From assembly GCF_029626175.1 (NCBI RefSeq), contig NZ_JARUBM010000002.1, positions 5,535,001 to 5,599,000 of the forward strand: 64,000 bases of DNA. The letters run 5' to 3'. This DNA comes from Micromonospora sp. WMMD1082 (lineage in GTDB: Bacteria > Actinomycetota > Actinomycetes > Mycobacteriales > Micromonosporaceae). Under the pieces are notes generated by a model, which was not told the origin of the DNA, did no database searches, and saw nothing but the letters and a program-made list of their open reading frames with translations. Position numbers and translations under genes: made by a program. Numbering within the stretch: position 1 is the first letter of the stretch; each line of letters opens with the position of its first letter. Below, in pieces: positions 33,930-40,655 of this stretch.

Positions 33930-35195
33930 GTGGACCCCGCCGTCACCACCCCCGCCACCCCGCCGACCAGACCGAATCCGTCCCGGGCGGTCTTGGCCGC
34001 CCGCAACGGCGTGGCGGTGGTGTTCGCCCTCAACGGGCTGGCCGTCGCGACCTGGTTCGCCCGGGTGCCGGCGATCCGCGACGGGCTCGGCCTCAGCCCC
34101 GGCCGCCTCGGCCTGCTCCTGCTCGCCATGTCCCTCGGCGCGATCCTCGCCATGCCCACCGCCGGGCTGGTGACCCAGCGGCTCGGCGCGGCCCGCGCGG
34201 TGGCGCTGTCCACCCTGCTCGTCGCGCTCGGGCTGACCATCATCGGAGTGTCCGCCGACATCGTCGGTTCGTTGCCCGGGGTGGCGGTGGGTCTGTTCGC
34301 CCTGGGCTACGGCTCCGGCAGCTGCGACGTCGCGATGAACATCGAGGGCGCCGCCGTCGAACGCCGGCTCGGGTGGACGGTGATGCCCCGGTTCCACGCC
34401 GCCTGGAGTCTCGGCTCGGTGGCCGGCGCCGGCCTCGGCGCCGGCGCCGCCCGGCTGGGTGTGCCGGTCGCCGTCCACCTCGGCGTGCTGGCGGCGCTGG
34501 TGCTCGGCGGCACCCTGCTCGGGGCGCGCGCGTTCCTGCCGGCCGAGCCGGCGGCCGCCGGAACCTCGGCCGGCCGCCGGAGCCGCCTGCTCGCCGCGTG
34601 GCGGGAGCCACGCACCCTGCTCATCGGCCTACTGGTGCTCGCCGCGGCGTTCGCCGAGGGCAGCGCCAACGACTGGCTCGCGGTGGCCTTCATCGACGGC
34701 TACGGCTTCAGCGAGGCGGCCGGCGCGGCGGTCTTCGGCGTCTTCGTGGTCGGCATGACGGTGGGCCGCACCCTCGGCACGGTGGCACTGGACCGGTGGG
34801 GACGCGGCCCGGTGCTGAGCACGACCATCCTGCTCGCCGTCGTCGGCGCCAGCCTGGCGGTGCTCGCCGGCTCCGGCCCGGTCGCGGTGGTCGGCGTCGT
34901 GCTGTGGGGCGTCGGCGCCTCGCTCGGCTTCCCGGTGGGCATGAGCGCCGCCGCCGACGAGGAGGAGCACGCGCACGTGCGGGTCAGCGTGGTCGCGGTG
35001 ATCGGCTACACCGCGTTCCTCGCCGGTCCGCCGCTGCTGGGCCTCCTCGGTGACCACGTCGGCACGCTGCGGGCGCTGCTGGTCGTACCGCTGCTCCTGT
35101 TGCCGACCCTGTTCCTGGTTCCCGCGGCCCGCCCGCCCGCTGCCGGCGGCACGGGGGCGCCGGCGCGGGCGGGCTCAGCGGACCCAGACGCGTAG
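33930..35195 (+). CDS. MFS transporter
   Basis: 421 residues from the GTG at 33930 (the frame is open from 33885, directly beside the operator, which is less likely as a start). Twelve predicted membrane segments; the N-half shows FALNGLAVATWFARVPAIRD and the C-half GFPVGMSAAADEE. The order, with GSCDVAMNIEGAAVERR, resembles FucP/YbjJ-like sugar or drug antiporters. The LacI partner makes a sugar-related substrate likely. Its 3' end overlaps the convergent next gene by 21 bp. Confidence 0.87.
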   Translation: MDPAVTTPATPPTRPNPSRAVLAARNGVAVVFALNGLAVATWFARVPAIRDGLGLSPGRLGLLLLAMSLGAILAMPTAGLVTQRLGAARAVALSTLLVALGLTIIGVSADIVGSLPGVAVGLFALGYGSGSCDVAMNIEGAAVERRLGWTVMPRFHAAWSLGSVAGAGLGAGAARLGVPVAVHLGVLAALVLGGTLLGARAFLPAEPAAAGTSAGRRSRLLAAWREPRTLLIGLLVLAAAFAEGSANDWLAVAFIDGYGFSEAAGAAVFGVFVVGMTVGRTLGTVALDRWGRGPVLSTTILLAVVGASLAVLAGSGPVAVVGVVLWGVGASLGFPVGMSAAADEEEHAHVRVSVVAVIGYTAFLAGPPLLGLLGDHVGTLRALLVVPLLLLPTLFLVPAARPPAAGGTGAPARAGSADPDA

Positions 35196-35822
35196 CCGGC
35201 CGGCGGCCCGGAAACCGTGGTCCTGCGCGACCGCCAGGTCGGTGCCGTGCTCGTAGCCGACGAGGTGCCGGCCGGCACCGGCCGCGCACACCCCGGCCCA
35301 GACCTCGTCGGGGGACACCCCGGCGGCGAAGACGTTGCTGACGCCCACCACCTCGCCGACGTCGTGCAGCACCGCGCCGCCGACCCACCCGCCGTGGCCG
35401 TCGGCCAGGCCGAGGATGCGTACGCCGGGCTCGGCCAGCAGGGCCGGGCGGAAGACCCGCCCGCCGCCGTGGACGTCGGCCCAGGTGGTCAGCCCCGCGG
35501 CGGTGTCGACCGCGACGAGCGTCGCGGCGCCGGCCTCGGCCGGTGGTCGGTGCAGCCACTGCGCATCGAACAGCACCTGGAAGCCGTGACCGGCCAGATC
35601 CAGGTCGGCGTAGCTGTCCTTCACCGCCGCCTCCGGGCCGGCGTCGACCCGCCCGAGCAGGCCCGCCCCGACCCCGGGCCGCAGGGTCACCGCGTCGGGA
35701 TAGCCCGGGGGCGAGCGGCGCGGCACCGACCAGGCGTCCGCGTCCACCGAACCGGGCCGGCCGTGGCTGCGGCAGACCAGGTCACACCAGGCGGCGTTCT
35801 CCCGGGCCGCTAAGTCGATCAT
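35175..35822 (-). CDS. hypothetical protein, possibly GNAT-like
   Basis: 215 residues. No signal or membrane segment. The C-terminal part (GGWVGGAVLHDVGEVVGVSN, HGTDLAVAQDHGFRAAGRL) resembles the end of an acetyltransferase fold, where a GF(R) turn is common, but the acetyl-CoA loop is not obvious. ATG start preceded by TACCCT six bases upstream, so possibly leaderless. Tail-to-tail overlap with the MFS gene. Confidence 0.6.
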   Translation of the reverse strand: MIDLAARENAAWCDLVCRSHGRPGSVDADAWSVPRRSPPGYPDAVTLRPGVGAGLLGRVDAGPEAAVKDSYADLDLAGHGFQVLFDAQWLHRPPAEAGAATLVAVDTAAGLTTWADVHGGGRVFRPALLAEPGVRILGLADGHGGWVGGAVLHDVGEVVGVSNVFAAGVSPDEVWAGVCAAGAGRHLVGYEHGTDLAVAQDHGFRAAGRLRVWVR

Positions 35823-35828
35823 CGGGGG

Positions 35829-35834
35829 AGGGTA
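35829..35834 (-). promoter_or_regulatory. -10-like TACCCT, possible leaderless start
   Basis: TACCCT on the minus strand, six bases before the ATG at 35822, fitting the TANNNT spacing of leaderless actinobacterial messages. The hexamer is GC-rich, so support is weak. Confidence 0.3.
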
Positions 35835-35845
35835 CCGCCGCCACC

Positions 35846-36553
35846 TCAGCCGGCGATCGCCGCGCGGGCCTGCGCGAGGGTCATCGGCGGGCTGTGGCTG
35901 GAGACGTACCAGCCGATGTCGTCGGCCAGCAGCCGCCCGACCAGTGCCAGGTCCGGCTCGTCGTCGGGCGCGCGCAGGTGCAGCGGCGGTGGATACCAGC
36001 TGTCGCCGAGCAGCATGACCCCGGAGTCGGGCACCACGACCACGGTGGAGTCCGGCGCGTGCCGGCCGCCGACGTGGCGTACCAGCACGCCGGTCGGCAA
36101 CGCCACCTCGTCGGTGAAGACCCGGGTCGGCGGCAGCACCGTCAGCTCGTCCCAGGAGTCGACGGCGAGCGCGCGGGCCCGAAAGCTCGGCCCGAGCCGG
36201 CGGTCGCGCAGCACCTCCTCGCGCAGGTAGCGGGTGCTCCACGGGCGGGATGCCTCGGCGCGCAGCAGCTCCGCACCGGTGACATGACCCACGATCTCCA
36301 CGTCGGGCCAGGCGCAGGCACCCCAGACATGGTCCCAGTGGTGGTGGGTGTAGACCAGCCAGCGGGGTGCCGGCAGGCCGGCGGCGTGCAACGCGGACCG
36401 GATCTCGCGGGCGTGCGTCGGACTCTGCCCGGCGTCGACCAGGACGCTGCCCCGCTCGTCGGCGATCACGGCCACGCCGGCCTGCACCAGCTCCGGCTCC
36501 GGGTCGCCGGGGCAGAGCCACACCCGCCCGGCGAGGTGGTGGAACTCGACCAC
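35846..36553 (-). CDS. MBL-fold metallo-hydrolase
   Basis: 235 residues. Metallo-beta-lactamase fold with the metal motif THHHWDHVWG (about residues 69-78), a second His in GGRHAPDS and Asp in LLGDSW, and a final His in SSHSPP. These are the usual ligands for a binuclear zinc site. GTG start with GGAGGGGG. The hydrolysed substrate is unknown. Same strand as its neighbours, 23 bp before the next gene. Confidence 0.88.
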   Translation of the reverse strand: MVEFHHLAGRVWLCPGDPEPELVQAGVAVIADERGSVLVDAGQSPTHAREIRSALHAAGLPAPRWLVYTHHHWDHVWGACAWPDVEIVGHVTGAELLRAEASRPWSTRYLREEVLRDRRLGPSFRARALAVDSWDELTVLPPTRVFTDEVALPTGVLVRHVGGRHAPDSTVVVVPDSGVMLLGDSWYPPPLHLRAPDDEPDLALVGRLLADDIGWYVSSHSPPMTLAQARAAIAG

Positions 36554-36599
36554 GCCGCCCCCTCCGCCCGCCCTGTCGACTGACTGCGGCAGCCTACGC

Positions 36600-37358
36600 C
36601 TAGCGCACGGCGACGACCGCGGCGTCGGCGCCGCCGCGCCACAGCGTGCCGACCTCGCGGAAGCCGGCGTCGGTGAGGGCGTCGAGGTGCCAGGAGACCG
36701 GGGGCGTCCACTCCGGGCTGTGGCCCGAGGGGTAGATGACCTGGCGTTGCTCCACGAGTGGACGCAGCACCGGGTCCTGCGCCGCCTGGTCCCACCACTG
36801 TGACCAGGAGGGCACGGCGCCGGCGGCGTACCGGGCCGTTCGGCGTTCCTCGGCGCGGGCGAGCAGGCGCTTGGTCAGCTCGGGCAGGGCGTCGTCGGGC
36901 ATGTGATCGGCGTTGACCAGCAGGCCACCCGGCCGGAGCAGATCACGGATCTCGGCGTAGAGGGTGGCCAGCCGGTCGGCGGGCAACCAGTGCAGCGCGG
37001 TGGCGGTGAGGACGGCGTCGTAGCGCCGGTGCGGCAGGGCGGCGGGCCAGTCCGGCTTGCCGAGGTCGGCGGAGACGATGGCGGCCCGGTCACCGAGCGA
37101 GGCGGTGGCGAGGGCGAGCAGGGCCGGGTCCAGGTCGACCAGGGTCACCTCGGCGTCGGGAAAGCGGCGCAGGGCGCGCAGCGAGATGGTGCCGGTGCCA
37201 CCGGCCAGGTCGAGCAGGCGGGGCGGCGCGGTGTCGCGGATGGCGTCGACGGCGTCGAGCATGGTGGTGAACCGGTGTTCCCGGTCCGGCAGGTACGCCT
37301 CCTGCTGCCGGTCCCAGCTCTCCTGCCAGGCGTCGGCGTCGGCGATGTAAGGAGTCAT
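36600..37358 (-). CDS. SAM-dependent class I methyltransferase
   Basis: 252 residues. Motif I LLDLAGGTGTISL (about residues 48-60), the acidic VDLDPALLAL, DAVLTATALHWLP, and LLRPGGLLVNADHM are a standard Rossmann methyltransferase set. The C-terminal half has Trp-rich segments (WSQWWDQAAQ) as in small-molecule methyltransferases. The ATG at 37358 follows TAGCTT by seven bases without a Shine-Dalgarno, suggesting leaderless initiation. Confidence 0.88.
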   Translation of the reverse strand: MTPYIADADAWQESWDRQQEAYLPDREHRFTTMLDAVDAIRDTAPPRLLDLAGGTGTISLRALRRFPDAEVTLVDLDPALLALATASLGDRAAIVSADLGKPDWPAALPHRRYDAVLTATALHWLPADRLATLYAEIRDLLRPGGLLVNADHMPDDALPELTKRLLARAEERRTARYAAGAVPSWSQWWDQAAQDPVLRPLVEQRQVIYPSGHSPEWTPPVSWHLDALTDAGFREVGTLWRGGADAAVVAVR

Positions 37359-37365
37359 GTCGACC

Positions 37366-37371
37366 AAGCTA
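37366..37371 (-). promoter_or_regulatory. -10 hexamer TAGCTT for a leaderless methyltransferase mRNA
   Basis: On the minus strand TAGCTT is separated by GGTCGAC (7 nt) from the ATG at 37358. Confidence 0.45.
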
Positions 37372-37551
37372 GTTACCGGACGGCGCACTGTCCAGAGTTG
37401 TTGCCAATCTTTTGCAAGTACGAGAAGATGGCAGGGCGATGATCGGGCCGGGTCGGACCGGGATGCCGGTCCGACCCGGCTGGCGCGCGGTGACATGATG
37501 TCCGTCCGCCGGGCGGGCAGGCCACCCGGCCGAGACGGATCCGGGAGCACC

Positions 37552-38016
37552 GTGGAGCCGCAGCGCACCGCCGCGCACGAGATGTTCGACGCCGACGTCG
37601 CGTCCAACCGGCTCGGCATCGAGCTGGTCAGCGCCGCCGACGGCGCCGCGGTGGCCCGGATGCGGATCACCGAAGACATGGTCAACGGTCACCGCATCGC
37701 CCACGGCGGCTTCGTGTTCCTGCTGGCCGACACCGCCTTCGCGCTGGCCTGCAACAGCCACGGCCCGGCCACCGTCGCCGCCGGTGCCGACATCGCCTTC
37801 GTCCGCCCGGCCCGGCAGGGGGACCTGCTGGTCGCCCGGGCCACCGAGCGCACCCGGTACGGCCGCAGCGGCATCTACGACGTCACGGTGAGCCGCGCGG
37901 GCGGGGAGGTGGTCGCGGAGTTCCGTGGACAGAGCCGGGTGCTGCGGCCGGACCCCGCCCCCGGCGTCGGCGATCCGGGGGCGGGGTCCGGCGCACCGGC
38001 CGGCGAGCACGGCTGA
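37552..38016 (+). CDS. PaaI-type hotdog-fold thioesterase
   Basis: 154 residues from GTG 37552, which has CGGGAG five bases ahead; ATGs at 37495/37498 would add an Arg/Gly-rich extension. The hotdog helix MVNGHRIAHGGFVFLLADTA carries the catalytic HGG and Asp, followed by the strands TVAAGADIAFVRPA and YDVTVSRAGGEVVAEF. PaaI enzymes hydrolyse hydroxyphenylacetyl-CoA and similar thioesters. No phenylacetate genes are near, so its role may be general CoA-thioester clearance. C-terminal 20 residues are Pro/Gly-rich. Confidence 0.87.
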   Translation: MEPQRTAAHEMFDADVASNRLGIELVSAADGAAVARMRITEDMVNGHRIAHGGFVFLLADTAFALACNSHGPATVAAGADIAFVRPARQGDLLVARATERTRYGRSGIYDVTVSRAGGEVVAEFRGQSRVLRPDPAPGVGDPGAGSGAPAGEHG

Positions 38017-40462
38017 GCGTGACCGGGCGGATCCCGCGCGCCCGATCGGACATGTCGGAGACATCGGGCACGATGTCCGGATGGCACATGTCGCGCTCTT
38101 CCACCCCGTGTACGGGCGGCGGCCCGCCGTGCTGGACGCCGCCGACCGGCTGCGCGCCGCCGGGCACCAGGTGCACGCCCCCGACCTGTACGGGGTGCCC
38201 GCCGTCGACTCCGTCGAGGAGGGGTTTGCCCTGCTGAGCCGCATCGGCCAGCAGACCGTCCTCGACCGGGCCCGCGCGTCGCTCGACGAGCTGCCGCCCG
38301 ACACCGTGCTCGCCGGGCTCTCGATGGGCGCCGGGGTGGCCGGCGCGCTGCTGGCCGAACGCCCCGACACCGCCGGCCTGCTGCTGTTGCACGGCACCGG
38401 TGGTGCCCCCGCCGCGGTCCGGCCCGGCCTGCGGATCCACCTGCACCTGGCCGATCCGGACGCGTACGACCCGCCCGACGAGGTCGACCAGTGGCAGCGG
38501 GAGATGACCGTGGCCGGTGCGGATCTCGTGGTGCACCGCTACCCCGGGGTGGGGCACCTCTTCACCGACCCGACCCTGGCCGACCACGACCCGGCCGCGG
38601 CCCAGCTGACCTGGAGTCGGGTGCTGGCCTTCCTGGCCTGACGACGATCCGACGGGGGCCCGGACCGGGCGGCCGGGGAGAGCCCGGGTCGCCGGCGTCC
38701 CGGCGGTGGCGTCGGGGGTCCGGACCGGGCCGCCCGGTGCCGTCCGGATCGCCGACGCGCGGGCGCCGGCCCGCCGGGCGAGGTCGGCGCGCACGGCCCG
38801 GGGCAGCCGGGCGCAGGCGATCTGCCGGACCACCGGGTCGGCGACGTCGTAGCCGCCGGCCGGCAGCGGCACGAGCAGGCCGGAGCCGGCCAGGGCGGCC
38901 TGTTCCACCGCCGCCTGCGCGGCGGGCCAGCCGAGGACGCCGGCCAGTTCCCCCAGCGTGCAGCCCGGCGCGAGGGCGGCGGCGGCCATCAGGACCGCCC
39001 GCCGCCTACCGTCGAGGCGGTCCAGCCGTGCCTCGACGACCCGACGGACGCTCTCCGGGACGGGCAGCCGCGCCGGGTCGCCGCCGGTGAGTGAGCGCAC
39101 GTACGCCACCGCGTGCCCAGGGTTGCCGCCGACCAGGGGGATCAGCCGCACCGCCAGCCCGACGGGCTGACCGGCGCGGTGCAGCAGGCGACGCAGCAGC
39201 CGGCCGGTGGTCACCGAGTCGAGCGGACGCAACCGCAGCTGGGTCGCCGGCCGGGTGGCATCGCCGGTGTCCTGGGCGCCGGTCCCGACCAGCAGCAGGG
39301 GTAGGCCGCCCGCGTCGGCCAGGTCGAGCAGGGTGTCCAGGTGGCGCCGCAGCGCCGGCGCGGCACGGTCGAGGTCGTCCACGGCCACCACCACCGGCTG
39401 CCGCCGGGCCAGGCTGAGCAGCACCGTCCGCCAGTGCGCCATCGCCCGGGCACCCGCCGTGGCATCGGCCGCGCCGAGCAGGTCGTCCACCGCGTCCAGC
39501 GCCGGCCCCAGCCGATCGGCCGGCACCAGCGCGTGCAGGGCGGCGGCCAGCTGGCGGCGTACCGTCTCGGGGTCGTCGGTGGCGCGTGCCTGGGCGAGCC
39601 CGCGGACCACGTCCGCGACGGGCTCCAGCGGCCCGTCGGGGCAGGGCGGGCACGCCGCGAGGCACCACCGCACCGGGACACCGTCCACCGTGGGCGTGGT
39701 CCGGGCCAGTTCCCGCAGCAACCGGCTGCGTCCGCTGCCGGCCGGGCCGAGCAGCAGCAGGCGCCGGTCGCCGCGGCCGCGTACCGCCTGGGCGACACGT
39801 TCCCGGGCGGTGGCCAGCTCCCGGCGGCGCCCGAGCAGCGGGCCGTCGTGGTGCGACGGTCGGGGCCGCAGGGTGCCGGTGACGTGCCAGACGTCGACCG
39901 GCAGCGCCTTGCCGGCCAGCGCCACCGCCGGTACCGGGCGCTGCGCGACCAGCCCGGTGACCGCGCGGTGAGTGGTCGCGCAGACCGCCAGCCCGCCGGG
40001 CGGGGCGTGCTCCTGCAGGCGGGCGGCGAGTGTGATGACCGCGCCGCTGGCCACGCCGTGCCCGCCCTGGTGGCGGACCGAGAGGTCGACCACCGCCTCG
40101 CCGGTGGCCACCCCGACCCGCACCTGTAGACCGGGCGCCGGCGGGTGGCGGTCGAGGGCGCGCTGGATCTCCAGACCGGCCCGCACCGCCCGGTACGCCT
40201 CCCACCCGTCACCGCGGCGCGCGCCGAACAGGGCCATCACGGCATCGCCGACGTACTTCTCCACCGCACCGTCCCACCGCCGCAGCACCCGGGCGACCGT
40301 GCCGAAGTAGGCCCGTTGCAGGGCGCGGACGTCCTCCGGGTCGAGCCGTTCGACCAGCCGGGTCGAGCCGACGATGTCGACGAAGAGGACGGTCACGGTC
40401 CGCCGCTCCTCCGGCACCGGCCAGCGCACCTGCCCGTGAGCAGCGACAACAGACATGGGCAT
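37883..40462 (-). CDS. adenylate/guanylate cyclase-domain protein with AAA ATPase; C-terminal reading frame overruns the convergent gene
   Basis: Start ATG at 40462 (or 40456). Residues ~15-150: class III cyclase domain (TVLFVDIVGSTRLVERL with metal Asp, EKYVGDAVMALFGARR, VRVGVATGEAV). Residues ~190-560: STAND-type ATPase (Walker A LLLGPAGSGRSRLLREL, Walker B VVVAVDDLDRA) and winged-helix part (RRAVLMAAAALAPGCTLGEL). Recognisable protein ends near base 38690. The frame then stays open without a stop to 37883, antisense to the dienelactone hydrolase and part of the thioesterase gene, giving 859 codons. The usual C-terminal TPR region of this family is absent. Either a 3' truncation has fused the frame to antisense DNA, or the tail is translated. 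Divergent from the LuxR-ATPase. Confidence 0.7.
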   Translation of the reverse strand: MPMSVVAAHGQVRWPVPEERRTVTVLFVDIVGSTRLVERLDPEDVRALQRAYFGTVARVLRRWDGAVEKYVGDAVMALFGARRGDGWEAYRAVRAGLEIQRALDRHPPAPGLQVRVGVATGEAVVDLSVRHQGGHGVASGAVITLAARLQEHAPPGGLAVCATTHRAVTGLVAQRPVPAVALAGKALPVDVWHVTGTLRPRPSHHDGPLLGRRRELATARERVAQAVRGRGDRRLLLLGPAGSGRSRLLRELARTTPTVDGVPVRWCLAACPPCPDGPLEPVADVVRGLAQARATDDPETVRRQLAAALHALVPADRLGPALDAVDDLLGAADATAGARAMAHWRTVLLSLARRQPVVVAVDDLDRAAPALRRHLDTLLDLADAGGLPLLLVGTGAQDTGDATRPATQLRLRPLDSVTTGRLLRRLLHRAGQPVGLAVRLIPLVGGNPGHAVAYVRSLTGGDPARLPVPESVRRVVEARLDRLDGRRRAVLMAAAALAPGCTLGELAGVLGWPAAQAAVEQAALAGSGLLVPLPAGGYDVADPVVRQIACARLPRAVRADLARRAGARASAIRTAPGGPVRTPDATAGTPATRALPGRPVRAPVGSSSGQEGQHPTPGQLGRGRVVVGQGRVGEEVPHPGVAVHHEIRTGHGHLPLPLVDLVGRVVRVRIGQVQVDPQAGPDRGGGTTGAVQQQQAGGVGAFGQQRAGHPGAHREPGEHGVGRQLVERRAGPVEDGLLADAAQQGKPLLDGVDGGHPVQVGGVHLVPGGAQPVGGVQHGGPPPVHGVEERDMCHPDIVPDVSDMSDRARGIRPVTLSRARRPVRRTPPPDRRRRGRGPAAAPGSVHGTPRPPPRPRGSP
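38081..38641 (+). CDS. dienelactone hydrolase-family alpha/beta hydrolase
   Basis: 186 residues. Small alpha/beta fold: ALFHPVYGRRPAVL, DLYGVPAVDS, nucleophile elbow GLSMGAGVAG, and a catalytic His in YPGVGHLFTDP. ATG start at 38081. The nucleophile is Ser rather than the Cys of true dienelactone hydrolases. On the minus strand the cyclase-ATPase frame remains open through this whole gene. Confidence 0.85.
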   Translation: MAHVALFHPVYGRRPAVLDAADRLRAAGHQVHAPDLYGVPAVDSVEEGFALLSRIGQQTVLDRARASLDELPPDTVLAGLSMGAGVAGALLAERPDTAGLLLLHGTGGAPAAVRPGLRIHLHLADPDAYDPPDEVDQWQREMTVAGADLVVHRYPGVGHLFTDPTLADHDPAAAQLTWSRVLAFLA

Positions 40463-40642
40463 GGAGATCGCACCTGCCTCTCCCCCCGTGCTCGCTGACG
40501 ATGTCCGGAGCCTGTCACCGCCGGTCTGACGGCGGATCTGCAGAACGACGTATGTCGGCCGGACGCAACCTTTGGTCGCAATGTCGACGCGATGAGTAGG
40601 ACAGACGCCCTGCGGCGGTAGAACGGGAACCGACCCTGTGAC

Positions 40643-40648
40643 TAGGCT
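40643..40648 (+). promoter_or_regulatory. -10 hexamer TAGGCT for a leaderless LuxR mRNA
   Basis: TAGGCT followed by GCGAGCC (7 nt) and the ATG at 40656, the same hexamer and spacing as before the NUDIX gene. Confidence 0.5.
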
Positions 40649-40655
40649 GCGAGCC

